From contig NZ_LN851186.1 in assembly GCF_001243895.1 (NCBI RefSeq), forward strand, positions 2,693,842-2,757,841: a DNA stretch of 64,000 bases, written 5' to 3'. Origin of the DNA: Bacillus testis (GTDB lineage: Bacteria; Bacillota; Bacilli; Bacillales; DSM-1321). Below are positions 25,704 through 35,107 of this stretch, in pieces (the first letter of the stretch is position 1; each line of letters starts with the position of its first letter). The translations under genes were made by a program, and so were the position numbers. The notes under the pieces are model-generated. The model did not search any database. It saw only the letters and a program-made list of their open reading frames with translations, and was not told where the DNA came from.

Positions 25704-27512
25704 TTATTTTTCAGCTTGATATTCTTTCAAGAATTTTTGTACTTTTTTAGGATCAGCCTTTAATTCATTGCCTGTATCGACTAACGGGCTTACAGTTGAC
25801 ACGGCCTTCTCCTTATCGCCCTTATAGAATTGAATGAACTCATTCTGGTTAATAGAATATAAAACAGCTTTTCTTAGATTCTCACTTTTGGCGACTTCGC
25901 GGTTTTTCGTATTAAACAATAAGTAGGAAACACCATTGCTTTGTACGCTTTGCAGTTTCATCTTACTGTCTGCTTTTAAGATATCAAACTTTGTTTCCGG
26001 CACACCGTACAACATATCGATTTCCCCACTCCGCAATGCGGAAAATGCACTATCCTGGTCTTTAATGAAGCGGACAGAGACCTGATTTATATGCGGTTCA
26101 TCATCCGTTCCGGCCATATAAGCGGGGTTCTTTTGGAACGCGGCTTCATAGTCATTTTTATACAGCATAATATACGGTCCGCTTGCATAAAGCGTGTTAT
26201 TATATCGGCTTCCTTCGGTCACTGTGTTTTGGTCTCCGTAAGGGATATCTTTCTTAGCGTCAAAAGAAGCGACCTTATACGTATTAATACTTTCAACCTG
26301 TTTCTTCGATACGATTCCTGCAGATTGGTGGGCCAAATAATTCAATACTTGCGGGAACGGCTCAGTTGTTGTCAATTTTACAACTTGATATTTTCCGCTT
26401 TGCTGATCGGCATCCTTTTTATCGGTGACAAGTTCAGATATCTTATTCTCAAGCCCTTTATTAAGCGCATCCTTAACGGTGCCTTCCCCATTGGATAGTT
26501 TTAGAGATTCAAGTTTTTTTACGTCTTTCACAATCTCCACGTTTTTAATATGCTCGTGAAGGCTATATGTTCTGTGGTCTGGCACAGAATTTTTATCTTT
26601 GGCACGGTTCAAAGAAAAGATTACATCCTCTGCCCCTACCCTTTCTCCTGAATCCACTGCTTTTTTATCATCGACTTTGGCAAAATTGATATCATTCCGC
26701 AGGACAAAGTAGTATTCTTTATTTCCTTCGGCAATGGCGTGATTTAGCGATAAAGAAGCGTCAGAGGTTATTTTGTCATCGTCTGTGAGGTTTACCAAAC
26801 GCACATACATATTCGTATTCAGCTGATTGATGGAACCGTCATTCCCTTTAATCGGATCTAAAGACGTTAAAGTTGACGTTGCCTGTGTTAACTTCAATGG
26901 CCGCTTATCCCGCTTGGAGGCATCAACATAATCGATGGAATCCCATGCCAATGCCCGGGACTTCGATAAACGGACAGAGTTTTCTTTTAATACCTGGGTG
27001 TTGATTGCCTGATTTTTATTGGAAATATAAAGAGGTGCAATATAAGCTTTTTCAAACACTAAATGGTCTTCAAGCTTTTTGTAGGTATCTTTATAATCCT
27101 CAGCTGTTTGGGTAGATGCCTGGTTGATTAATTGATCCAGCTTCGAGTCGGAAATGATGCTGTAATCCCCTCCTGAGATGAACAATGATCGGACTGCATA
27201 ATCCGGGTTCCCCGTGACTGTGGTCCAACTGGACATTGACACGTCAAAGTTGCCTGCATCTTCCTGCGCTTTAAAGCTGCCAAAATCCGGCTGTAGATTT
27301 AATTTTACCTTGAATCCATTTTTGGCAAGCTGGTCACGTAGGATATTTACATCCGACTCATTTGAGCTCATGCTCAATATCTCAATCTCGGTAGCTTCTT
27401 TCTTTCCGCCGTCATTGACTTTTTCACTCACGTCATCTTTGGTCTTGACTGAACAAGCACTCAATATCAATAGGAGTCCAAGCATCAAAGATATAATTCC
27501 TTTTTTCTTCAT
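25704..27512 (-). CDS. Peptide-type ABC substrate-binding lipoprotein with circularly permuted domain order
   Basis: Lipoprotein of 602 residues: signal peptide with lipobox LSAC (cysteine 20). Residues about 41-200 look like the C-terminal lobe of a family-5 binding protein: ILRDQLAKNGFKVKLNL, a WTTVTGNPDYAVRSLF segment, KLDQLINQAS, and AYIAPLYIS. What follows from about 207 is the normal N-terminal start (KLTQATSTLTSLDP, then FVLRNDINFAK, AEDVIFSLNRA) through ENLRKAVLYSINQNEF and a linker (ADPKKVQKFLKEYQ), where the protein stops. In canonical members that linker leads into the lobe found here at the front. It is therefore circularly permuted. It follows its permease genes on the minus strand. 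The substrate is likely a peptide. Confidence 0.88.
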   Translation of the reverse strand: MKKKGIISLMLGLLLILSACSVKTKDDVSEKVNDGGKKEATEIEILSMSSNESDVNILRDQLAKNGFKVKLNLQPDFGSFKAQEDAGNFDVSMSSWTTVTGNPDYAVRSLFISGGDYSIISDSKLDQLINQASTQTAEDYKDTYKKLEDHLVFEKAYIAPLYISNKNQAINTQVLKENSVRLSKSRALAWDSIDYVDASKRDKRPLKLTQATSTLTSLDPIKGNDGSINQLNTNMYVRLVNLTDDDKITSDASLSLNHAIAEGNKEYYFVLRNDINFAKVDDKKAVDSGERVGAEDVIFSLNRAKDKNSVPDHRTYSLHEHIKNVEIVKDVKKLESLKLSNGEGTVKDALNKGLENKISELVTDKKDADQQSGKYQVVKLTTTEPFPQVLNYLAHQSAGIVSKKQVESINTYKVASFDAKKDIPYGDQNTVTEGSRYNNTLYASGPYIMLYKNDYEAAFQKNPAYMAGTDDEPHINQVSVRFIKDQDSAFSALRSGEIDMLYGVPETKFDILKADSKMKLQSVQSNGVSYLLFNTKNREVAKSENLRKAVLYSINQNEFIQFYKGDKEKAVSTVSPLVDTGNELKADPKKVQKFLKEYQAEK

Positions 27513-27562
27513 TGTAATTCCCCCAGATTGTTCATTTTGGTAATTCCCCTAACGTTTTTGCG

Positions 27563-29038
27563 TTATGATGATCGATCAAGCTTAGGGTCTAATGCATCCC
27601 TCAGACCATCCCCAAGAAAATTGAATGATAGCACCAATAAAACGATGGCCACCCCGGGGAAAATGGCAAGGTAGGGCTGTGATTCCAGATAAGCGCTTCC
27701 TACCCTTAAAATATTTCCCCATTCCGGGATATGCGGCTCAACTCCGAGCCCAAGATAACTTAAACTACTGGTGGAGATAACCGCCGCCCCGATTGTCAAT
27801 GTAGACTTAACAATCATAGGAGCCATAGAGTTAGGTATGATATGTTTGAAGATGATCGCACGATTTGTAACCCCGAGAGCCCTGGAAGCCTCCACATATT
27901 CGTAAGTGGATACCTGCAAAACATTAGCTCGCATCGTTCTTGCATAAGTCGGGATTGCCCCTACACTTAAGGCAATGATCAAATTGACTGTATTTGCCCC
28001 AAAAGCGGCAATGATGGTAATTGCCAGCAATATCCCTGGAATGGCATATAAAATATCGAGAAGCCTCATGATGATATTATCCGTATGCCTTCCATAGTAT
28101 CCTGAGATGGCACCAAGAACGCCCCCGATGATAACCGGAATAATAGTTGCCATGAAACCGACAATAAGTGAGATTCTGGCGCCAAATACAAGCCTTGAGA
28201 AAACATCCCTGCCAAAGTTATCAGTGCCAAATGGATACACTAGGCTGGGAGCCTGCAAAATAGCTCCATAGTCATTATCGATTGCCAAACTTTTCTCGAA
28301 TGTAAAAATGCTGCAGATCGAAACCATAAACAAAAACATAATAAAAAATAAACTCAGCATAGCAGTGAAATGCCCTGCCAACCGCTCCCATATCAACTCC
28401 CATTGTGTCTTTACACCATATTGCTGATTCCTCATCTTTATAATTAGCGTAATTCCCAATACCAAAGAAAACAGATTTCCGGAAATGGAACCTGCAATCA
28501 AGAATACAGCCAGAACGATTGATGCCTTTTTGTTCAGGCTTCCTCTCATGAGCAAAAACATAGCCAACAAATGGAATACCGTTAATACAACCAGGCCACC
28601 CATCCCTGCCATGAAGCTATTTGATACATATGGCTTGAATAGATTCATAGCGGAAACTCCGATTACAAAACAATCAGTCAATAACATGTAGATTCCAAGA
28701 GAATAATAGATGGTCTTTTTTTTCTTAATCAATGATAAAGCGGCTGCTGCCAAGAAGATGTTCCCTATGAAAATGCTCATTAGCTGGATCATGCCCATAC
28801 CCCTAGTAAAGGCGGAAATATCTCCTTTTTCCAATAAATCCTTTTTGATCTTTCGCAGCACCACGCTCTGTACACCAGTAAAAAAAGCATACAGGCCAAA
28901 CATCCCCAATATAAAACCCCTGACATCCATACTTTTGAAATCATAGGCATTAAGCAGGAAAACCACTGTAAGAATCAGGGAAGCACCCCAGGCAAACTTA
29001 GCCTGCCTATATTCCTGTGAAGCTTTTAAACTATTCAT
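27563..29038 (-). CDS. DppC/OppC-type permease with a long N-terminal membrane extension
   Basis: Permease of 491 residues. The C-terminal 280 residues are a standard OppC-type domain: [20 protein letters not shown], then the EAA loop [20 protein letters not shown] and ending [15 protein letters not shown]. The first 210 residues are extra and strongly hydrophobic, with about six possible helices (for example [18 protein letters not shown]) and no family I recognise; ordinary OppC has one helix there. The ATG at 29038 is 5 nt after AGGTGG. It starts about 15 nt after the partner permease stop, so they form one operon. Confidence 0.9.
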   Translation of the reverse strand: MNSLKASQEYRQAKFAWGASLILTVVFLLNAYDFKSMDVRGFILGMFGLYAFFTGVQSVVLRKIKKDLLEKGDISAFTRGMGMIQLMSIFIGNIFLAAAALSLIKKKKTIYYSLGIYMLLTDCFVIGVSAMNLFKPYVSNSFMAGMGGLVVLTVFHLLAMFLLMRGSLNKKASIVLAVFLIAGSISGNLFSLVLGITLIIKMRNQQYGVKTQWELIWERLAGHFTAMLSLFFIMFLFMVSICSIFTFEKSLAIDNDYGAILQAPSLVYPFGTDNFGRDVFSRLVFGARISLIVGFMATIIPVIIGGVLGAISGYYGRHTDNIIMRLLDILYAIPGILLAITIIAAFGANTVNLIIALSVGAIPTYARTMRANVLQVSTYEYVEASRALGVTNRAIIFKHIIPNSMAPMIVKSTLTIGAAVISTSSLSYLGLGVEPHIPEWGNILRVGSAYLESQPYLAIFPGVAIVLLVLSFNFLGDGLRDALDPKLDRSS

Positions 29039-29052
29039 TTTCTCCACCTGCT

Positions 29053-30501
29053 TTAGTATTGTTTCATCTTATGCCGGATACGAGGATCAAAAAATGCATA
29101 TAAAATATCTATCATCATATTGACGACTGAAATAATAATGGCTGTATAAATGACCGCACCCATTACTGCCGGCACATCAGGAATGAACTGTTTGTCGACA
29201 ATATAGCTGCCTAAACCGCTGATATTGAACACTTTTTCCGTGACAGCTGCCCCACCGAGCATACCTCCGAATTGAAGGCCGATGACAGTGATGATCGGGA
29301 TGAGCGCATTCGGCACTGCATGCCTCATGACCACCCTTCTTGAGCTTAATCCTTTAGCCCTTGCTGTCAGCATGTAATCCTCATGAATGACTTCAAGTGT
29401 GGACGACCTGGTCATCCTTGCAACAGCGGCTGTCAATCCTGTTCCCAATACCACAACAGGCATAATCAATGACAGCCAGTTGTGTGAATTGTAAGTCGCA
29501 GGCAGCCACTCCAAATTAACAGAAAAGCCCAAGATGAAAATAAGCCCTTGCCAAAAGCTAGGAATCGATAAACCTAGCAGCGCGATCAACATGAAAGAGT
29601 GATCAAAGATAGAATTCCTTCTGACAGCCGAAACAACTCCTGATGGCAACGCAATGACTACAGCAAGCAACAATGACCAGACTGTAATCGTCAACGTGAT
29701 CGGAAATTTGCGCAGTATGGTTGAAATGACATCCTCATTACCCGCAAAAGAACTGCCAAGATCGAATGTAAAAATACCTTTAATCGTATTCCATAATTGA
29801 ATGTAATAAGGCTGATCTAGACCATGTAAAGCATTAAAAGCAGCAATCTGCTCTTTTGTTGCCGTTTCCCCCAATATGTTAGCGGCCGGATTGAATGGTG
29901 AAATATAGAGAATTGTGAATACCAGAATGGAGACGCCTACAACGACAAATACCGTCATGACCAAACGTTCCATTATATACTTCACATATGGGTTCATATA
30001 TAAGAATAGTAATAAGTACATAAACAAACCGGGAATGAAGGATAAACAGAAAAACCACTTTTTCTCTATTAACACAGAAAATGCATCTTCGAATGACATC
30101 TTATTCTTCCCTGTCTCTTTCCGTATCACTTCTACAGCCAATTCGGATACATATGCTTCTAATTTGCACTGCGCAAGCTTTTCCGCTTCCTTTGCTATTT
30201 CACCATCATCTATCTGCTTGCCAAAAAACTGCCGCTTCCTTATTAGCTGGTCAGTAAAATCCTTCTTGAATTGATCGAGCTGACCGGAGGCGATGAGCGA
30301 TTGCTTCAGCTTGCTTTCCTGCTCTGAGTATCCATCCTTTTTTCTTTGGTACAGGTAGTACAGCAGTACAATTAAAAATAGAGGAGCCCCTAACAACAGG
30401 AGGAATTGCTTATATGGAGGAGCTGCCATCATTCTCCTGAACGTGTAATCAATTATTTGAACGAAAGAGCGCTTACTTTTCCCCAACGGATCACTAGCCA
30501 A
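29053..30501 (-). CDS. DppB/OppB-type permease with an N-terminal extension
   Basis: Permease of 482 residues; OppB is usually 305-340. The last 310 residues are the standard domain: [20 protein letters not shown], the [14 protein letters not shown] segment and the EAA loop [20 protein letters not shown]. The first 170 residues carry a transmembrane helix (about 32-48), a charged, probably helical stretch and a second helix (about 145-170). The start is TTG, 9 nt after GGAGG, in a context where an ATG-GAA-TAA minicistron lies between. First gene of the minus-strand unit. Confidence 0.9.
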   Translation of the reverse strand: MASDPLGKSKRSFVQIIDYTFRRMMAAPPYKQFLLLLGAPLFLIVLLYYLYQRKKDGYSEQESKLKQSLIASGQLDQFKKDFTDQLIRKRQFFGKQIDDGEIAKEAEKLAQCKLEAYVSELAVEVIRKETGKNKMSFEDAFSVLIEKKWFFCLSFIPGLFMYLLLFLYMNPYVKYIMERLVMTVFVVVGVSILVFTILYISPFNPAANILGETATKEQIAAFNALHGLDQPYYIQLWNTIKGIFTFDLGSSFAGNEDVISTILRKFPITLTITVWSLLLAVVIALPSGVVSAVRRNSIFDHSFMLIALLGLSIPSFWQGLIFILGFSVNLEWLPATYNSHNWLSLIMPVVVLGTGLTAAVARMTRSSTLEVIHEDYMLTARAKGLSSRRVVMRHAVPNALIPIITVIGLQFGGMLGGAAVTEKVFNISGLGSYIVDKQFIPDVPAVMGAVIYTAIIISVVNMMIDILYAFFDPRIRHKMKQY

Positions 30502-30553
30502 TTATTCCATCCTCCTCTCATCATCACTAATGGGCCTTTAGCAACAACAACCC

Positions 30554-30585
30554 ATAACAATTTTAAGATAAAAAAAGATTGTTAT
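30554..30585. promoter_or_regulatory. Inverted repeat in the divergent ABC-transporter promoter region
   Basis: Perfect 8-bp repeat ATAACAAT / ATTGTTAT with a 16-bp A/T-rich spacer, in the 214-bp gap between the permease operon (-) and the ATPase gene (+). The position suits an operator shared by both. No regulator gene is adjacent. Confidence 0.4.
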
Positions 30586-30715
30586 GAAAAATTGCACTTT
30601 TCCGACCGGTATAGTATATTTTATTTTAACAGTTGGTAAAAGTCAATAAAGTTAGAAAATATACCCATAAAGTATGTTTTTACGACTATTATTATGAGTT
30701 GGCAGGTGTTATTAA

Positions 30716-32446
30716 ATGGATTCATTATTACAAGTACAGAATTTATCGGTCTCTTTTGAACATGAGGATCATGAAATCGAAGCTGTACAAAATATCAGTT
30801 TTTCGCTCAACAAAGGTGAAACATTAGGGATTGTGGGAGAGTCCGGCAGCGGCAAGAGTGTCACAGCCCGCTCAATCATGCAATTATTGCCTGTAACCGC
30901 CAAACGCAAAAGTGGCATAGTTCTATTTGAAGGAAAGGACATCGGGCAATATTCCGAAAAAGAGATGGAATCAATTCGCGGACGCTACATCGGAATGATT
31001 TTCCAAGATCCAATGACATCTCTAAACCCTACCATGAAAATTGGAAATCAGATTGTGGAAGGCCTAAAAAAACATGGAAACATATCAAATAAAGAAGCAA
31101 GGAAACAAGCCATCGAAATGCTTGAATTAGTAGGCATCAGGGACAGCGGAATCCGCTATGAACAATATCCCCATGAATTTTCCGGCGGGATGAGACAGCG
31201 TGTGATGATTGCGATGGCCTTGGCATGCCGGCCGTCTTTGCTTATAGCGGATGAACCGACCACAGCTCTTGATGTCACCATTCAAGCCCAAATCCTTCAT
31301 CTGATGAAAGAGATGCAAGAGAAATTCGGTACAGCCATTATCTTGATCACACATGACTTAGGAGTGGTTGCCGGGATGTGCGACCGAGTTGCCGTCATGA
31401 AGAAAGGGGTGATCGTCGAAACCGGTACGACAAGGGAAATCTTTTCAGTTCCCTCGCATCCATACACTAAAAAATTGCTTCAAGCACTTCCAAGATTGGA
31501 TGAAAAGAAAAAGCCAAAAGCAGGTCCTCATATAATCAGAAATTCAGACGACTGTACTCCATTGCTGGAAGTGCGCCATCTTAAACAATACTTTGATATC
31601 GGCAAAGGAAATATCATAAAAGCCGTTGATGACATCTCTTTTAACATCAAAGCCGGGGAAACATTAGGAGTCGTAGGGGAATCAGGAAGCGGAAAATCAA
31701 CAACAGGACGTTCCATTCTTCAATTACATAGACCTACCAGTGGGGATATCCTTTACAAAGGTATGGCTCTTAACAGCTTTTCCCCTAAAGAAATGTTGGT
31801 GATGCGCCGCCATATGCAAATGATCTTCCAGGACCCTTATGCCTCCCTCAACCCAAGGATGCGCATATTGGATATCATCGGGGAAGCACTGGATGTCCAT
31901 AAAATCGCTAATAGCAAAGCGGACCGGAAGAAAAGAGTGGAAGCATTGCTTGATATGGTCGGGTTGGATTCTTCATTCGCCATGAGATATCCCCACGAAT
32001 TCTCCGGAGGCCAAAGACAACGTATAGGCATAGCCAGGGCATTGGCCGTCGATCCAACCTTCATTGTGTGTGACGAACCATTATCTGCCCTCGATGTTTC
32101 CATCCAGGCACAGATTGTCAAACTCATGGAGGATTTACAGCAAAGACTTGGCCTCACTTATCTTTTTATCGCCCATGATTTGTCTATGGTCAAACATATC
32201 AGTGATCGGGTAGCCGTTATGTATAAGGGGAAAATGGTTGAACTGGCTGAAAGTGAAGAGTTATATGCCAATCCTCAGCATGACTACACCAAATCCTTGT
32301 TATCCTCGATTCCGATACCGGACCCTGCGATTGAAGCACTAAAAAAGAAAGAAGGCGCAGATCAATCAAGCAGAAAAGAATATGATGTAGAGAATTCCAA
32401 GTTGGTGGAAGTGACAGCCGGCCACTGGGTTGCCATTAATTCCTGA
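30716..32446 (+). CDS. Fused OppD-OppF peptide ABC transporter ATPase
   Basis: Protein of 576 residues with two complete ABC ATPase domains, replacing the usual separate OppD and OppF. Domain 1 (about 1-270): Walker A GESGSGKS at 41-48, signature FSGGMRQR, then a C-terminal oligopeptide-type extension. Domain 2 (about 285-550): Walker A GESGSGKS at about 321-328, signature FSGGQRQR, and Walker [13 protein letters not shown]. It would power the divergent permease pair. Such fusions are known (GsiA, YejF). No other ATPase gene is nearby. A strong terminator follows. Confidence 0.94.
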   Translation: MDSLLQVQNLSVSFEHEDHEIEAVQNISFSLNKGETLGIVGESGSGKSVTARSIMQLLPVTAKRKSGIVLFEGKDIGQYSEKEMESIRGRYIGMIFQDPMTSLNPTMKIGNQIVEGLKKHGNISNKEARKQAIEMLELVGIRDSGIRYEQYPHEFSGGMRQRVMIAMALACRPSLLIADEPTTALDVTIQAQILHLMKEMQEKFGTAIILITHDLGVVAGMCDRVAVMKKGVIVETGTTREIFSVPSHPYTKKLLQALPRLDEKKKPKAGPHIIRNSDDCTPLLEVRHLKQYFDIGKGNIIKAVDDISFNIKAGETLGVVGESGSGKSTTGRSILQLHRPTSGDILYKGMALNSFSPKEMLVMRRHMQMIFQDPYASLNPRMRILDIIGEALDVHKIANSKADRKKRVEALLDMVGLDSSFAMRYPHEFSGGQRQRIGIARALAVDPTFIVCDEPLSALDVSIQAQIVKLMEDLQQRLGLTYLFIAHDLSMVKHISDRVAVMYKGKMVELAESEELYANPQHDYTKSLLSSIPIPDPAIEALKKKEGADQSSRKEYDVENSKLVEVTAGHWVAINS

Positions 32447-32471
32447 GTGAAATCAAAAGGTTAGCCCGAGG

Positions 32472-32516
32472 AGCTGCCCCAAAAGTCAGGGTAACTCGAC
32501 TTTTGGGGCAGCTTTC
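32472..32516 (+). terminator. Terminator of the fused ATPase gene
   Basis: Perfect 16-bp stem AGCTGCCCCAAAAGTC / GACTTTTGGGGCAGCT with a 10-nt loop, then TTTCTTT. Confidence 0.92.
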
Positions 32517-32846
32517 TTTGGAAACTGGAATAGTCACTCCAAGAACCGATCCAGATGCAACTAATATAGAAAATCTACCAATGAAACAAGCTGCCAAAGT
32601 GACAGCCTTAGATTCAACCATTTAAGTATGATTACTGATTTACTGTTTTTTGAGGGCTTCGTGCTTGCCTACTTCCATGCCGACTATATAATCGTGTTTC
32701 GATTTCTATTGTTCTTCTAATTTTCATAAAATAAAAACTAATCTTACCTTATAATTAACATAAAGGAATCAACCGGAAAATTCCCGGTTGCGTGTTGTAA
32801 TTTTCAGATATTAAACGTAGGATTAAAAAAGGAAGGAGCGATCATC
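32517..32846. other. Intergenic stretch without a recognisable gene
   Basis: No open frame with a ribosome binding site. A TATAAT at about 32750 is a possible -10 for the CDGSH gene. Nothing else is seen. Confidence 0.5.
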
Positions 32847-33059
32847 ATGTCAAAAGTGCAAATTAAAGTAATGGATAATGGGTCATTGCGGGTAAGCGGG
32901 GACTTTGAAGTAATTGATGCCGAGGGCAATGTCTTTCCGACTAAGGAAGTCGTTTCTCTTTGCCGGTGCGGAAAATCAGCTAGAAAGCCTTATTGCGACG
33001 GCTCCCATAGAGGGGTTTTCGAATCGGTTGAACGCGCCGTACCTGCCGAAGAGCAATAA
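32847..33059 (+). CDS. CDGSH iron-sulfur domain protein
   Basis: Small protein of 70 residues with a single CDGSH domain. The [2Fe-2S] ligands are C39, C41, C50 and H54 (LCRCGKSARKPYCDGSH), the 3Cys-1His set of mitoNEET-type proteins. Redox or cluster-transfer roles are known for the family; the role here is unknown. AAGGAG lies 8 nt before the ATG. It is monocistronic between two terminators. Confidence 0.95.
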   Translation: MSKVQIKVMDNGSLRVSGDFEVIDAEGNVFPTKEVVSLCRCGKSARKPYCDGSHRGVFESVERAVPAEEQ

Positions 33060-33068
33060 CTTGTTGCA

Positions 33069-33108
33069 GCAAGAAAAGGGGTGGCTTCCATGCCATCCCT
33101 TTTCTTGC
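33069..33108 (+). terminator. Terminator after the CDGSH gene
   Basis: Stem GCAAGAAAAGGG / CCCTTTTCTTGC with inner TGGC / GCCA pairs, followed by TTTT. Confidence 0.85.
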
Positions 33109-33182
33109 TTTTCCGCTATCAAGTCACCTAGAGAGACAAGATTTCCTATCGTTCATCGACCCGCCTAGCAGCTGATCAGTTA

Positions 33183-34415
33183 TCAATAATAATCGAAGAA
33201 ACAAGGTTCTTCATCCGGAATGATGGCTTCGAGCAAGGCGATGCTTTCTTCATCTCCCGTGATACGCCGGATTTTCCATAGGAATTCCGGGCGCTTATAG
33301 CTTAGCATCATCGTTGTCAACGTCTGGATTGACAGTTTGATAGCTTTCCCGCCATCGGCCACACGGGTGATTTCCAACTTTCCCTCTTCATCCCATATTA
33401 AATTGAATGTGCCTCTATTCCACTCGAGCAACGGATCATCGATTGTCATAGCCACCCTTTTCCCGGCGGCCGGCTTGAATGGAAACTTGGCCAGAAATTC
33501 CTCGACATCCACAATCCTTCCCATGAAATAAGGGGCAATGGTTTGCTTGATCTCGCTATCCTCGAGGAGGAAAGCGATCGGTTCATAGACACATGTTTTG
33601 CCATAGACATAATAGACCATCGATATATGGGCGGAAATGAAGTTCCAAAGACCTCTTCTGGCTTCATCATCCAAATAAATGATTTCATCAATATAAAAAA
33701 TTTCGTCCACTATACGGTAATACATATAGCCGAACGGAAGGCCATCCTCATTGTAATAAATAGCACTCTGCAAATCGACTTCTCCTTCAGAGAATTTCTC
33801 TTCCCAAAAATCTTCCCTGAATTTCTCATTCCAGGCAGTTTCATTACGGATCATGGCCCCGTTTGTTTTCCGGGCAAATTCATTGTAGACTCTCTTGATT
33901 TCCTCATGGTCCTTATCCACACGTTCTACCCAGCCGGAAACACCTTTATATGTTGTGAATTGTGTGTCTTTGATTTTATATTCGATAATATCGGAAATAA
34001 TTTCCCAACCCTTTTTTCGGTAATAAGGGATTGAATACGGATAAAGATAAGAAATGTATTGCCCTGCTTCTCTCATATTCTTCAAGCTTTCTTTCATCAA
34101 TGCATGCAGCAGGCCATGGTTGGCGTATTCAGGATAGGTGCCAACGCCGGTAACACCGCCCATATCATATATTTCTCCATGAATATTGACCTGGAACGGC
34201 AAGGTTACCAGCTGTGAGATTAATTTGTCTCCATCGAACCATCCCAGTGCCGTGCCAGGCTTGAGCTGATGGCTTTTTTTCTTGATCAGCATCCTCTCAT
34301 CATCCATCGCTTTCTTTGAAACCTGAAACACGTACTTCATCAAATCGGAAAACTGGTCCACTTCCTCTTCTTTAATCGGCCGCATCGTTATTTTTTTCTG
34401 ATGCTTCGTACTCAT
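33183..34415 (-). CDS. Eis-like GNAT N-acetyltransferase
   Basis: Acetyl-CoA-dependent transferase of 410 residues with the Eis layout: a first GNAT domain (about 5-140; GVTGVGTYPEYANHGLLHAL resembles the acetyl-CoA loop), a second GNAT-like domain, and a C-terminal SCP2-like domain (about 300-410). Eis relatives acetylate aminoglycosides or protein lysines; the substrate here is unknown. The second of two adjacent ATGs (34415) lies 7 nt from AGGAGG; an upstream reading to 34541 is not family-like. Confidence 0.9.
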   Translation of the reverse strand: MSTKHQKKITMRPIKEEEVDQFSDLMKYVFQVSKKAMDDERMLIKKKSHQLKPGTALGWFDGDKLISQLVTLPFQVNIHGEIYDMGGVTGVGTYPEYANHGLLHALMKESLKNMREAGQYISYLYPYSIPYYRKKGWEIISDIIEYKIKDTQFTTYKGVSGWVERVDKDHEEIKRVYNEFARKTNGAMIRNETAWNEKFREDFWEEKFSEGEVDLQSAIYYNEDGLPFGYMYYRIVDEIFYIDEIIYLDDEARRGLWNFISAHISMVYYVYGKTCVYEPIAFLLEDSEIKQTIAPYFMGRIVDVEEFLAKFPFKPAAGKRVAMTIDDPLLEWNRGTFNLIWDEEGKLEITRVADGGKAIKLSIQTLTTMMLSYKRPEFLWKIRRITGDEESIALLEAIIPDEEPCFFDYY

Positions 34416-34742
34416 CATCGTTCCTCCTAGTTGTCGTGCTTCCATGCTGTCGATCTGTTTTTCTTTGGAGAGCGACTTTTCCTTTTTTGTATATGGTAAA
34501 AAAACAGGCCGTTTAAAAACGCCTGCTTGTTTGCCCGTCAAGCCTTGCTATTCAAGCCAGACAGCGAAGTTCTGCCGGCTATCTCTTCCGCATTGCCGAA
34601 TTTTGCCCTGCTTCACTCAACCTTCAGAAAAATCCCTCTATTCACTTTTATTTTAACAAACGTCTCCAAGGCCGGTCAACGCATGATATGGCCGCCGTAC
34701 CTCCCCCCTATTTCCTTGATGGTTGCAGATAAATGCCTTCCT
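34416..34742. other. Intergenic stretch without a gene
   Basis: A hairpin CAGGCCGTTT / AAACGCCTG lies at about 34504-34524 and may end the yolD-like transcript. No credible coding frame. Confidence 0.45.
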
Positions 34743-35072
34743 TTATGCCGGCCGAATATCGACGACAGTACCTAGCTCGATATAGTGGGCCTCGTCAAAC
34801 GAATCAACCAGGTGCAGCTTCTTGTTCCCGGCATCCACATGATGGATGTTCCCCATGATGAACCGGTGCTTATTGCCTTGAAAATAGGTAACGACAACAG
34901 GCGTACTATATTCCATCGCTTCGGCAATCGCTCTATCCAACTCCTCCATCTGCTGTTCATCTAACTCTGCCTTTTGCTCGTACGTATCTTCTTCAGCCCA
35001 CTCGCGAAGCATGGCGACATGCTCGGGCAGCATCATTGATACCCATTTTATTCTGCCTCGGTCTCTTATCAT
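34743..35072 (-). CDS. YolD-like protein
   Basis: Protein of 109 residues of the YolD family. YolD-like genes pair with UvrX/YqjW-type Y-family polymerases in Bacillus and in plasmids, and are thought to aid translesion synthesis. Features: RDRGRIKWVSMMLPEHVAML start and an acidic helix (EEDTYEQKAELDEQQMEELD). It follows the polymerase gene by 35 bp and should share its LexA-controlled promoter. Confidence 0.9.
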   Translation of the reverse strand: MIRDRGRIKWVSMMLPEHVAMLREWAEEDTYEQKAELDEQQMEELDRAIAEAMEYSTPVVVTYFQGNKHRFIMGNIHHVDAGNKKLHLVDSFDEAHYIELGTVVDIRPA

Positions 35073-35107
35073 CCTTTACATTCCCTTCTCCACATCAAAT
35101 TAAGCGA

